Positions 20,801-30,470 of a stretch of 64,000 nt of DNA are shown piece after piece. The notes below the pieces were generated by a model. The model did no database searches. It worked only from the letters and a program-made list of their open reading frames with translations, and was not told the origin of the DNA. The position numbers and the translations under genes were made by a program. Location of the stretch: NCBI GenBank assembly GCA_019448385.1, contig JAGTXO010000010.1, positions 310,001 through 374,000 on the forward strand, read 5' to 3'. Position 1 is the first letter of the stretch. Each line of letters opens with the position of its first letter. This stretch comes from Diacronema lutheri. Its lineage: Eukaryota; Haptophyta; Pavlovophyceae; Pavlovales; Pavlovaceae.

Positions 20801-21620
20801 CGGATCCGCCGACACTGGCATCGCACGCCTCGGCGAGCCGCGCGGCCTCGGCGAGCCGCGCGGCCTCGCGGGTGAACGGGCCGAAGCGCCTGGCGCGGTC
20901 GCCGAGCAGAGCGCCGATGGCGGCGCGGAGCGTGCGCGCGCGGGTCTCCTCGTACGCGGCCGTCGTGAGGCGCGCGAGGCGCGCGTCCAAAGCCTTCTTG
21001 ATGTCGACAAGGACACTCGCGCGGCGGCCGTAGAGCGTCGATGCGCTCGCCACGACCTCGGCCGCGACTGTTGCCGCGGCGAAGCAACACGCGGCCCCAC
21101 TCTGCGGGGGCGCCTTGAAGGCATCGATGGGCGGCGCTGTTCTGCCGATGCGCTGCGCAAGCTTCTTGATGAGCACGCCGGCCGCCGTGGCGTACGCCGA
21201 TTCGCCGTTGCCCAAGGTGCGCGAATCGGCGAGCAGGGCGAGCGCGGCGCCGGGCGGCGCGCCGCGCTGCGCGGGCGGCGCGAGGAGCAGGTACGCCGCC
21301 GTCCAGTGCACGAGGCCGCTGGACGCGCGGAGGCAGAGCGGTAGCACGACCACGAGCACCTGCCCAAACCGGTCCGCATCCGCGCATGCTTTGCGCAGGT
21401 TGCGCAGCGCCACCTTGAGCGCATGCTGCGAGCACCCCGTGTCGCCCACCCTAACCCTGCTCGTGCCGAAATCCGCGTAACGCAGCAGGGCGATGAGGCA
21501 AGTGGATGGGACCACGTGGGGGTGGGTATCTCCCGGCGACAGAATGGTGCTGAGGGCCAGCGAGAAACTGTCCGAGCCGCCCCGCCCGCCGGGCAAAGCG
21601 TCCTTCACGGAGTCCTCCAT
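17601..21620 (-). CDS. C48-like cysteine protease / possible nuclease / membrane-segment ORF
   Basis: An ATG at 21620 opens a 1,339-codon frame. The first 200 residues look like a Ulp1/C48 peptidase: SGLVHWTAAYLLLAP (His-Trp near 21.3 kb), ALLADSRTLGN (Asp near 21.23 kb) and KAPPQSGAACCFAAATVA (Gln plus Cys near 21.08 kb). A second conserved block at 20.3-19.5 kb includes GGSADAVFCWRSGRSVIGEVTT, a D...GEV arrangement that could be a PD-(D/E)XK-type nuclease with the Lys replaced by Thr. Near 18.3 kb a hydrophobic helix (RIVATVALGGAVFAGMSALV) is followed by a charged coiled coil. The 3' part overlaps the start of the giant ORF in another frame, so the two are probably joined by splicing or only one end is right. 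Protease assignment moderate, nuclease weak. Confidence 0.5.
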   Translation of the reverse strand: MEDSVKDALPGGRGGSDSFSLALSTILSPGDTHPHVVPSTCLIALLRYADFGTSRVRVGDTGCSQHALKVALRNLRKACADADRFGQVLVVVLPLCLRASSGLVHWTAAYLLLAPPAQRGAPPGAALALLADSRTLGNGESAYATAAGVLIKKLAQRIGRTAPPIDAFKAPPQSGAACCFAAATVAAEVVASASTLYGRRASVLVDIKKALDARLARLTTAAYEETRARTLRAAIGALLGDRARRFGPFTREAARLAEAARLAEACDASVGGSAPDGLLQAVEAALRAPDDRIARTAALDALTGAAGRALSTAARPRGAAAPRPPSRAPPPRAPQRRAASAWGPRPFSSLGGGEGDGDDGDATTADDGEGAEDGDDDPAGAAAAAVATGTAATSAVAAGAAPTSPAAADGGGSAPLERRCVYTAPDEGDADARVYDAKDPEQLKAGRARLRANSGRAPAVVDTLFAHATGTIVTRQRTEGVTGAGMHHLAAPTQGAGYGTVVRAELGEPGFAGTTWHMTSGVENQPRAVRAAARAYAHDGWGGVYNAHEDFAAFEGLPRLAAPESLAAIAGGSADAVFCWRSGRSVIGEVTTVHFNGDRAAAIDHARALRVRPDWRSQPRIYEAACGAEGTVLLVWVVPDRHKNPRLDWAPILVVIHLPADPDWLARATPAIAKARREVEDGRARAEARGVPQHLAYTLSPRFRGTAPRGAARVPPRLGASDAREARALAALEPALMFAPAWRRAVRAASRAPGSGAAAVERALARLHNALEPDDESAPESTRVAPLAAALEQSAGWPAGTARMAASVTKGPGVGDGAGGDEVTKVEETAKTSGDGCTGTPPLRPAARAAGAADDGGAAVVAGVEGERDALAKTGAGGCDDDAREPLSAGKPGALAAAATVGGLGELVGSLCAWLARGAAGGAIAAISPGTAARGANGTPQRAEPPAAGDPVAPHARVAAAAPLAGSAAAPSSAARDAQRGVAGVDAAAHAHARDGRRAARRMREHEGAVHRAFRMSLWRDATFVEFVEKLRPDGGAQLLAREPTRRAAAVLCELARGRDGASGAAGLLHEMRAADARAREAAKAAEAARPAHGTLRIVATVALGGAVFAGMSALVVACAARTATGALFGARRPRAAARGADDALGTLQRAEPPPADKGKRRRARANDDPVDAARKAVGKAEGNCRKAARRLHLAALGEEEAQQRVLDAEAAEQLARSREPAGGWVGSARARARARPAARAPVDWRARSAERRASSVTCAPPRPCPSRAGAPCGPAAATGALWHARRCRRGSAPRARGAAPGETGCGVRQGQRAADGGGVAQRDALRHRGARAAWRAGG

Positions 21621-23523
21621 CTGCAGACTGTGGGCACGTCAGTGTCCGGATGGCGGCCCGGATGATACTTGGGAGAATTTACATGATGCCCTGGAGAATG
21701 CCCCGCTCTCCCACAACCAGGACCCGCCAGCGCGCCGAGCCTACTCGTTTGCCCGCGCCGCCTCTCTTTGCGCGCCCGAGCGCGGCCTCCGAGCGCGGCC
21801 AACGTCCTCCGGGGGCGTGCATCGTGGCTGCTCGGAGGGGCTGCGACGCGGCGAAAGCTCGCTGCGCGGCCGCAACGTGAGCGCGCGCGCGCGGCCGCGC
21901 GCCGGCCTGCGCTGCTCTGCACGGCCGCGCGCCGGCCTGCGCAGCCTCGTCGCGCAGCGTGAGCGCGAGCGCGCGCGAGGTGAGCTCGGCGGATGGGTGC
22001 GCGGCGGCGTTGGCGGCGGGTGCGGCGGCAGGCTGGGCGGCGGGTTTGGACGGAGAGTGTCGGGGAAGAACGGGGCGCATCCTGGCTGGGAGTTGGACGG
22101 CGCCCACCACGCGCTGGCGGATCCTGGTTGCCACCACCACCCCCCCCCCCCCCCCGGAGACGAGGACCAGGGGCATGGCCGACTCGCTGCGCCGCACAGC
22201 GCGCGGCGCGCGGCATGCTGCGCGACCTCAAGCACATCCAGCCGCGCTCCGCCCACGCAACGCGCGCAATGCCGCGTTGCACTGCAGGTGTGCACGTGCG
22301 GCTCTCACGCGCACTGTGTTGCACGAACGGCATCACGCCACCGAGCTGCGTCCGGACCACGCGCCGCGCGCAGGCGACCACACAGGGGCGCGCCGCGCCG
22401 CGCGTGCGCGCCCTCGCAACCGTTGCAGCACGCTCTGCCTTGCACTGCGCCGAGCCGCCGCGCGCTGTGCGCGTGCATGCAGGGCGCACGCGTGCGACGA
22501 AGCGCGCGCGCGGCGAGGCGCGCGGGCGGCTCGCTGCGCGGGCGGCAACGCGCCCAGCTGCGCCCAGGCCAGGCGCGCGCCCGCGAGTGCCACCGGGACG
22601 CACTGCCCCCGCCGGGGTCGCCGCGCGCTCTGTGTGTGCGCTCGCGCGCTGCGAGCGCGGCGGAACGTTCGTGCATGGCGCGAAGAGCGCGGCACCCGAA
22701 GACGGCTGCCCCGAGCCCGCGCCGGGTGGCAGCGAGCGGCGGCACCTCCTCGGCGAGCCCGCCCCGCGCCTTCCCCTCCACGTGGCGTTTTGAGGCAGAC
22801 GGACACGCGCCCACACTGCGACTGGGCACGCTGCTCGAGGCAGACACGCACCCAACGCGCGCGCACCACGCGCCCGCGTCGGCGGGCCGGTGTGAACGAG
22901 CGAGAGCTCGGTGTCGCCAACGGGGGCACGGGCGCGACTTCGGTCCGCCTCTCGACGGACGCAGGCGACGCTGCCGGGAACTTCCCCGACGCCTGCACAT
23001 CCAGGGCTTCGAGGTACAGAGCTGGGCAACAGTGCCGCTCGTCACCGATGAGGCGGCCAAGCTCGCTATCCTTGCTGCCCTCGGCTCCACCAAACAGCCG
23101 GGCGACCCAACGGTTCGTGATCGCCTGGCCGCCAGGTGCGAACCGCGCCCGTGCAAGCGCTTCACCCGCATTCTCCGCCCCGCTGCGGACGTCCGCCTGC
23201 CGGCCGCGAACACGGCCGGTGCGCGTTGCCGCCTGGCCCAACACGAAAACCCGCCCGCCCCCGAGGCCGCAGGTCCTACCTGCCCAAGCGCAGCCCAACG
23301 GCACGCAGACAGCCCGCCTTGGCAACCGACTCGTGCGCGAGCGCTCCGCCCTCCACAAGAGCCTGCCCCACGCCACCGCCGACGCGGAGCCAGCGCAGCC
23401 GACGCCCCTCCGCGACGCTCGCGCCGCAAGGCGCAAGGGCCCCGGCGAGACGGCGTCAACCAAGCCCGCCGCTGGCACAGCGCCGGCACCCGGAGCCCAC
23501 CCCAAGCCCCCGCGCACGCCTCG

Positions 23524-23554
<31 letters not shown>

Positions 23555-24500
23555 ATCGGCGGACCGATTGCGTTTTGGTGCGCCAGGCTCAATGCGCCAT
23601 CGCAGTGGCGGGCCCGCAGACGCAGACGCTGACATGCCCAACGCTGGGCACTGAGGCCGCAGGCCGGCCCTCCTGGACCTGGCGGGCGAGCTGCCCGCGC
23701 AGCGGCCACGCGAGCCTCGCACTGACCGTGGCGGTCGCTGCCACCGTGATAGCTGCGGGTGCGGCGGCCTTGGCCCCAACCCCATCATCCGTCTTCATCC
23801 CCGCCCTGCTCGCGCTCGCGGCCTACGTCGGCAATCCCTGCACCGGGATCCGCCCCGCGAAGTCCACACAAGACTTATCCGTGCTGCACGCCAGCCGCGC
23901 GCGCCGACGCGCGCCGCTCCCACACGCTCACCTCCGTTTCCGCGGGCGGCCCAACGCCCCCCCCCCCCCCCCCCCCCCTCCCCCCCCCCCCCCCCCCCCC
24001 CCCCCCGGCAGGCGGCCATCGAGCCGCATTAGCACACCCGCCCGGGGCCTCCCGCCGCACCCGCAGCGGCTCGGCGCCTTGAATCCTCCCGTCCCCCGGG
24101 GTGAGGCCTTCAACCCGGGCCCAGCGCGCTCCGACTGCCTCACGCGCGCCAGCGCCAACCTCGGCGGCATGGTAGACCCCGAGCGAAAAGCCGCACTTCT
24201 CGCCGTCCTCGTCAGGCGCAAGTACGTTATCCTGCTCCTACTGCCGACGCGGCTCCCGCGCGCGCGGACTACTACGCCGGGCAGATCGCCGCAGACGCAC
24301 GTGAGTGCACACGTGCGGACAAGGCGCACACGCTCGACGTCCAGTTAGCGCACGTGCACGTGCGCGCCACTGGTCACATTTGAGCGTCCGTGCTCGCCCA
24401 CAGCGTCGCCATCCACAAGATGCGCGCTGGAGCCATCCAAGCAGGGCTCTGCCTGCTCGGCTTCCGCAAGGCAATTTGGGCCGCGGACAGCGGACAGCGG
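21621..24500. other. Long intergenic/degenerate stretch with three poly-C runs
   Basis: No convincing host gene. Open frames on both strands are low-complexity Arg/Ala/Pro. It contains poly-C runs at about 22141-22155, 23524-23553 and 23956-24006. Two short plus-strand stretches look protein-like: around 22.98-23.15 kb (containing GFEVQSWATVPLVTDEAAKL) and 24.10-24.25 kb (see the next entry). The 21.8-22.0 kb part has a directly repeated GCGCGCGGCCGCGCGCCGGCCTGCG-type motif. The stretch may contain introns or remnants of elements nested in the accessory block. Confidence 0.4.
24095..24250 (+). mobile_element. Possible LINE endonuclease start (fragment)
   Basis: The plus frame reads EAFNPGPARSDCLTRASAN, then LGGMVDPERKAALLAVLVRR, then KYVILL. 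This resembles the opening of an APE-type endonuclease in non-LTR retrotransposons (N-P-G-P leader, t/s-x-N-x-x-G-l, a helix, then a beta strand leading to L-Q-E-T). The diagnostic QE-T/H residues and everything downstream are absent, because the minus-strand USP gene follows. It is therefore at most a 5' fragment, and the match is weak. Confidence 0.25.
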
Positions 24501-24609
24501 ACGGCGTGCGCGTGCGAGGTGCGAAAGGAGGAAGAAGGTAGGGAGAGTTGTGTGTGTGTGGGGGGGGGGGGGGGGGGGGGGGCACAGCGGCCGCCGGAGA
24601 CGAGGACGC

Positions 24610-26011
24610 ACTCACCGCTGTTGGCAATGCGCGCGTCACGGAGACAACTTGGCGGGCCTCGCACGCAGCTGGGCCGATCGCCGCCGTAGAGATGTCTGCA
24701 GCCGTCTCCGCGATGCCGATCGTCGCATCTGTTGGCACCGCTGCCATCTGCCGCACCCGCGGCCAGGCTGCCGGCAAGGTCGGCGCGTCGGGCTCCGAGC
24801 TCGGCCACGCAGGCGATGCGGCCGACGGCGGTGACGCTGAGCCCAGCGCCGGGTCCAACGGCTCCACGTCGAGCCGGCTGTGAACGAGCATGCTCGCACC
24901 ACTTGCCCACGCCAGCGCGTCGGACTCAGGCACGTTGTAGATCTGCGCGGGCAACGCGCGTGCGTGCGGCAGGCGCGCGCGCGAGCTTTCAGGCCACGCG
25001 CGCGTGCCGCGCGGGAGGACGGGGCGGTCGCGGCTGCGCTCGACCGCCGGTCGCGGCACCGAGCGACCGTGCGCGCCGCCGCACGTTGTAGTCGTCGCAC
25101 GGAAACCAAGCCTCGTTGCGGAGCACGATGGCGACAAGGTGCCCGCTCATCGGCCCCTCGCCCACGTGCACCACGCCGGCGACGGGGAGGTGGTCGCGCC
25201 CGCCGAGCAGCAGCCGCGGCGCGCACACGAGCGCGCGGTTGTTCTTGCACTGCGAGCCATTGCCGCGCGTCGTGCGCGGCGCCTCGACAGCAATGCTGGC
25301 TGGCGTGAGCACGCCCGAGTGGCCCGCGTTCGTGTGGCGATCCCGCGGCGGCCCAGCGGCGCCCCCCAGAGCGTGTGCAAGCGCGCGCGCCGCATCGCCG
25401 CCGACGCTGACGAGTACGGCGATGCCCTCGCCGGCCTCTGAAGGCACGGCGATCTGCTCGAGCACTGGCCCGACGCGTGTGTCGGCTTCAAAGGCCGCAG
25501 CGAGCCCGGGCACTCGGCCGAGCAGCAACCGGAAGAACTCAGCGGCATCCTGCGGCGTCCTTCGCGCGCCACGGCCCGAGATGACGTCGATGACGGACAC
25601 AAGACACAGCCGTGTCGGCGCCCTGGTGTCCTCGATCAGCGTGCCAAAGTCCCGAAAACGCGCCCTCTCGACGCTGTTGGCACGGCGCGAAGCGGAGCGA
25701 AGCATCGCACGGAGCATGTTCAGGGCGAAGAGCGATTGCATAAGGACGGTCGTGTAGCACGCGCTGCCCTCGTTTTTCGCGCCTGCGCCGCGCCGCGCAG
25801 CGCCGGGTGTGCGGGGTGCGCACGCACGGTTTGCGGCGGGATGGAGGGAGGCTGGCTGGGCGCGCGCCGAGCCCGGCAAGCCGTGCAGGCGCTCACCACG
25901 CGGCACGCCGGGCACTCTCACCGGCCACATCGGGCCGTCAAACGCGTCTTCCACAGGCTGCCGACCGACGACGTAAAACTTGCTCAAGGCGCCGCGCCGT
26001 GCACGCGCCAT
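24610..26011 (-). CDS. USP-family (C19) deubiquitinase-like protein
   Basis: Ubiquitin-specific-protease motifs appear in order: Cys box KNEGSACYTTVLMQSLF (Cys near 25757-25759); RTPQDAAEFFRLLLGRVPG, the classic Q-D-A-x-E-F-x-x-x-L-L; then VVHVGEGPMSGHLVAIV (His near 25139-25141) and EAWFPCDDYN with the Asp-Asp. A candidate GT-AG intron at 24943-25084 (GTGCGG...GCGCAG, phase 0) leads to IYNVPESDALAWASGASMLV, the expected closing strand of the fold. The likely start is ATG 26011; that first exon ends at a GTGAGAG donor near 25921, and its acceptor near 25.78 kb is unresolved. The catalytic core is short for a USP, without fingers. The downstream end is uncertain because the frame runs into a homopolymer. 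It shares strand and compositional style with the neighbouring mobile-element genes, so it is probably element cargo rather than a host DUB. Confidence 0.65.
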
Positions 26012-26950
26012 GCGCGCGCTGTTGCGGGCTGCGCAGCAGGGACGACGGGGGAATTGGCGAGCGAGGGTTGGGCGCAGATCAGCGTGGTGGCGCGGCAAGA
26101 CGAGCGCGCGCCGGGCGCCTGGCGCGGAGGCGCCCCGCGCGAGGACGCGAGCCGCTTCTCGCACCGGACGGGCGCCCACGCGCAAGCCGGCTTTCGAGGG
26201 CTGGTGGATGGTGGCAGATGCCGAAACGGACACATGGAATGATGCGTCGGCGGCGCGAGCGCGGGACGATCTTGCCCGGGCAATTTTGCGCACGCTGCCA
26301 GCGCGCGTATGCGTGCGCATGCAGCGGGCGGCGCGCACGTTGCGCGTGACGGGGCGCCGAGCGGCACACCGGCGGGGACGCGCTCGCCGCTGCCGTGGCA
26401 TCGTACGCTGCCTGCGTGCTGGCCCGCACGCACGTTGCCGGCGCGAGGGGACGGCGAGTGCGCCTCGGCCGAACAGGCGCGAACGTTACGCCCGAGCGCG
26501 TGGCCGGGCCCCGCCGACTGCACGCAGCGCCGGCCCAGGCGCGCATCCGCCCGACGCGGATTTGGACGACGCATCGACCGGCACGCCGAGCGTCTGCGCC
26601 CGCCTCGCGGCCGGTCGCGCCGGCCCCTCTTCGGCCCGAGGCCGCACGTCCGCCGCGCGCCGCTTTGGCGCGCGGCGCGGCGCTCCCGGAACGCGCATGG
26701 CACACGCGCGGTGCGCGGGCACGCCCGCAACGCGCCATTCCAGCGCGAGCAGTTCGGCAAGCTTGCAGCGCGCGAGCAGCCGGGCATGTGCCGCGGAAAC
26801 ACAGTTCGCTGTGTGCGCCGGCCGCGACGACACGGCGTAGCGGCGCGAGGCTGGCCGCCGGGGCCACGGGCGTACTGCCGTGGCGCGACGCCATGGTATG
26901 AGCATTAAATTCATCGGGGGGTGGGGTGGGGGGGGGGGGGGGGGGCGCGT
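26012..26950. other. Gap without a supported gene
   Basis: Open frames exist on both strands but show only Arg/Ala-rich translation with no motif. A short poly-G run lies at about 26931-26945, just after a small AT-richer patch (ATTAAATTCATC). It may hold the 5' region of the USP gene and the 3' end of the helicase fossil. Confidence 0.4.
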
Positions 26951-29914
26951 TGTGCGCACTTGGCGCGCGAGTAGTGCGAGTGGCGGGCGAGCCTCGTCGC
27001 CCACGGAGCCCGCCCCCGGCTCGGCGGCGCGCCGCCTGCTCGCCGGGTCGCGCACCGCCGTCGCCGCCGCTGCGCACTTGCCCAGCTTGCCGGCAGGCGG
27101 CAGGCGGCGGCGACGGCGGCGGCGGCGGCTGCGGCTGCGGCGCGAGCGCGACGCCGGGCGGCGGCAGCGCCGACGGCACGCGCGCAGCGGCGACCCACGC
27201 GGCGGCGGGCAGCGCGCCAGCGTGAGGCCCCTGCGCGCCGGCCGCATTGGCGCCGCCCTGCGCGCCCTAGAAGGGCGCGCAGGTACGCGGGCCGGTCGCG
27301 CGGCGCGCGGTGCTGGCGAGCACCCGACGGCTGCGCGTCGGCGCGAGCGGCGCGGCGGGCGTCGCGCCGGCGGGTGCTGGCCAGCACCGCGCGCCGGCGG
27401 CGCGCCCGCCGCCAGCGCGCCGCCCGCCGCCGGCGCCGCGCGCGCCGTCCGCGCCCGCCGCCACCGCGCGCCGCCGCCGCGCATTCGCGCGCGGCGGCGA
27501 CGGCGGCCGCGGCGAGCGCCGCCGCCGCCGCCTCGCCACCGCTGACCGCGCGGAGCACCTCTTTGAAGACGACGCTGCGCGTCACGAGGTCCGGGCCGAG
27601 CGCAAAGCGGACGCGCGACGTGTGCCCGACGCGCGAAGCGGCCACGTGGAGCTGGCCGTGCGTGAAGCACGGCTCGGCGAGCCACACGCCCGCGCACCCG
27701 AGCGCTTGCCCCTGCGCCTCGTTACGCCGGCCGCACCGGGGAACTGGCGGCGCATCCGCACAAGCGCGAACGTGCCGTCGTCGGGCGAGTGGTGGTCGAC
27801 ACGCGCGACGAGCACGGTGCTGTCGCGCCCGGCGGCCGCGCCGGGGCGTGCGCACTCGAGCAGCCGGCCGCCGGCGCGCATGCCGCGCACGATCAGCCGC
27901 GTGCCGCCGCACAGCCCCTCGCCGGGCGAGAGGTTGCGCGGCAGCATCACCACCATCCCGGGCTTCAGGTCGAGGACGCGGTGCGGCATCTGCGCGTGCT
28001 CGAGCGAGTCGAGGAATTCGACCGACGCCAGCGCAATCTGCTTGCCCGCCCCGTCGTCGCGCCAGCTCGTCCGCCGACGCGCACCTCGCCGCCGCGCCCG
28101 GGAAGCGGCCGATCGCCAGCCAGTTGATCCGCGCCACGTCCGTCTGCTTGGCGCAGAGCACCGCGCGGTCGCACAGCGAGCCGTCGTCGGTCCAACACGT
28201 CGCGCCGTGGACAAAGTCGTCACGAGCTCCGTCGGGTAGGCCGAGCCCACGCGGATGGGGACGCCGCCGACGGCCTCGGGCAGCTGCACGGGATCGAGCG
28301 GGAATGCGCCGGGCATGGCCCCGGCCGCCGGCACCGCCGCGGGAACGGCGCCGTCGCCGGGGCTGCGCAGCAGCTCCGCCCACTCGCCCGCGCCGAGCGC
28401 GTCGCCCGTGTCGCGCGCCGCGCTCGAGGCGCGAACGTTCTCGACCAAGGCGTGCTGCCGATCGTGCTGCCACGGCGCCGAGTACTTGAGGCAGGAGCGC
28501 ACGATCTGCGCGCGCGAGCCGCGCCGCACCACCGGCAAGCACTGGCGAAAGTCGCCGGCGAGCAGCAGCGTCTCGCCGCCGAAGCGCTCGTCGACGCCCG
28601 TCACGTCGCGCAAACACCGATCAGGCGAGTCGAGGTGGCACCGCGTCTGCATCGGCGCCTCGTCCCACACGACCAGCCGCCGCGGCGGCCAGGGAGCGCC
28701 CGCGCTCGGAGCGCGGCACGCCATTGAACGGCTTGCCCGTCGGAGTCGGCACCGCCGGGCACCTTGAAGGTCAAGTGGAAGGTGCGGCCGTCGGGCAGCA
28801 GCGTGGCGGCGACGCCCGAGGACGCGCCCACGACGACCGCGTGCCCATCCGCGCGCACGGCGGCGATAATGGCGCGCTCGACGAACGTCTTGCCCGTTCC
28901 GCCCGGCGCGTTGCAAAGATGCAGCCGGTTGCCCACGCCGCGCAGCGCCGATTTGACGACCGCGCCGTGGAGCGCGCACTGCTGGCCGCCCTCGGCCATC
29001 GCCGCGCGCGCCGCCGCCGCGCTCGCAGCCCGCTCGGCGCGATGGTAGCCCTGCGCGCGCGCGAGCTCGCGCCCGCCCGGCCCGGCCGGCGCGCGCGCCG
29101 TGCGCAGACCGGCCACCGCCGCGAGCGCCGCCGCGCGCTCGCGCTCGTCGGGCACGTACAGCCCCGTGGAGTCGAACGTGTCGGCCCAGGCGGGCACGCC
29201 GTACGAGGCGAAGGCGTCCGAGCCGGGCTGCGGCCGCTGCTCGGCGCGCTTCAGGAGCATGACCCCGCACACGTTCCACTTGGTGCCAAACATCGAGCCC
29301 GTGAGCCCCGTGTAGACGCGGTCGAGCTGCGTGGCGATGGCGCAGACGTCCTCGTGCCGGATCTCGTCGACCGGTTCGCGCCGCGCGTCGACGAGCGGCA
29401 CGACGCGCTCGGAGCCCGCCCACGTGAACGTGCGCGTCGACATGTTCAGCCGCGTGTGCGCGAGCGTGTCGTCCTCGTACTTGGGCTTGACGGCGGGCGA
29501 GAGCTTGCCGCGCACCTCCTCCTTCGAGAGGCCGCGCGTGTTGAGCAGCTCCTTCTGGCGCGCGTGCACCGTCTCGACGCGCTGATCGTCGATGGCGCGC
29601 AGGGCGCCAAAGTAGGCGTCCATCTGTGCGAGCGGCGCGCCTTCAATCGGCAGCTCCTTGTCGGTCACGCCGGCCGTGTACGCCGCCTTGTCGACGTCCG
29701 TCGGCCCGTACATGGTGCCAAAGTTGCCGTCGCCCGTGAGCTCGGGCCAGTCGACGACGCAGGGCGGCGAGACGAAGGCGAGCGCGCGGCGCGACGGCCC
29801 GTAGCTCAGCTTGTCGACCGTGCGCGCCTGCTCGCTCGGCTTGACCGGCCGCGTGCTCACGATCTCGCAGTTGACGAGCGCCGCGTCGAAGGCGCGCAGG
29901 TCGATGGCGGCCAT
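26950..29914 (-). mobile_element. Fossil element part: SSB-like (DUF5871-like) domain plus PIF1-type helicase
   Basis: From ATG 29914 the first 280 or so residues resemble the single-stranded-DNA-binding-like DUF5871 domain known from large DNA viruses of algae: a long middle helix, then a beta-rich end containing LTGSMFGTKWNVCGVMLLKR. A PIF1-type helicase follows: Walker A in CNAPGGTGKTFVERA, GVAATLLPDGRTFHLTFKVP, then DEAPM, the motif GDFRQCLPVV, a late LKPGMVVMLPRNLSPGEGLC and the closing HGQLHVAASRV. Such helicases drive replication of Helitrons, viruses and other large mobile elements; no HUH Rep domain was found. The helicase is spread over more than one frame, with about four changes of frame, so it is treated as a broken or intron-split fossil. 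All parts lie on the minus strand, like the rest of the block. Confidence 0.65.
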
Positions 29915-30089
29915 GGTCGTTGTGCGCGGGAGATCACGCTGCAGGCGGCTCCACAGTAGGTTCGAGAAAAAAAAAAGCTGGGCCAACGGTCAGTCGAGCG
30001 CCACAAGCAATCCTCGGGAGCCGGTGGCCCAACCCAACCCAACGATCTTCGTCGCCACCCTTCGCGCGTTTTCCGTTCGCGCCCAAGCA

Positions 30090-30389
30090 GACAATGAGAC
30101 CACAATCTCGGTGCTGCTCGGCGCGATGATGGGCCTCAGCGGCTCGGTGGCGATCGTGCTCTACGTGCGCGCGCGACGTCGCGAGGTGCAGCACGGGCGC
30201 GTGGCGACGCCGCGCATCATCCAGCGCCAGCTCGAGCTGCAGCTGCCGTGGGGCCGGCCGGACGAGGCATCCGTCGCCTCGCGTGCCGAAACGCCGGGCG
30301 TCGAGGCCGCGTCGCGCTCGGTGCGCGACGCGGCGCCCGAGCCGGACCCGGACGAGGGCTACGTGCGCGTGGCGAGCGCGGCGTTCTGA
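30090..30389 (+). CDS. Orphan last exon of a single-pass membrane protein
   Basis: A pyrimidine-rich tract ends at CCCAAGCAG just before 30090, a good 3' splice site. The exon after it encodes a short extracellular piece (DNETT), a transmembrane helix (ISVLLGAMMGLSGSVAIVLYV), a stop-transfer run of Arg (RARRREV) and an acidic cytoplasmic tail of about 70 residues ending in VASAAF. No ATG-started upstream exon is recognisable, because the minus-strand helicase fossil begins at once. If splicing is not used, ATG 30127 would give only the tail. Product unknown; I infer a beheaded or distant-exon gene. Confidence 0.5.
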   Translation, partial: DNETTISVLLGAMMGLSGSVAIVLYVRARRREVQHGRVATPRIIQRQLELQLPWGRPDEASVASRAETPGVEAASRSVRDAAPEPDPDEGYVRVASAAF

Positions 30390-30470
30390 GGCGCGCACGA
30401 CGTCGCCCAGCCAGAGCAGCCCGGGGCGGGGCGAGTCCGGCTGCGCGGAGGTCCGGCTCGAGCGGGCGGG

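Noticed and set aside
2600-21400. Many plus-strand ORFs of 150-1,700 codons opposite the accessory block
   Set aside because: Translations are Arg/Ala/Pro/Ser-rich without motifs; they are antisense shadows expected at this GC content. The recognisable domains are all on the minus strand.
21493-24348. 951-codon plus-strand ORF taken as one gene
   Set aside because: It crosses three long poly-C runs read as polyproline and has mostly low-complexity translation; only two short stretches look like protein.
26950-29914. Calling the helicase a Helitron
   Set aside because: PIF1 motifs fit, but no HUH Rep domain, no 5' TC or 3' CTRR end with hairpin could be tied to it, and the N-terminal domain is virus-like.
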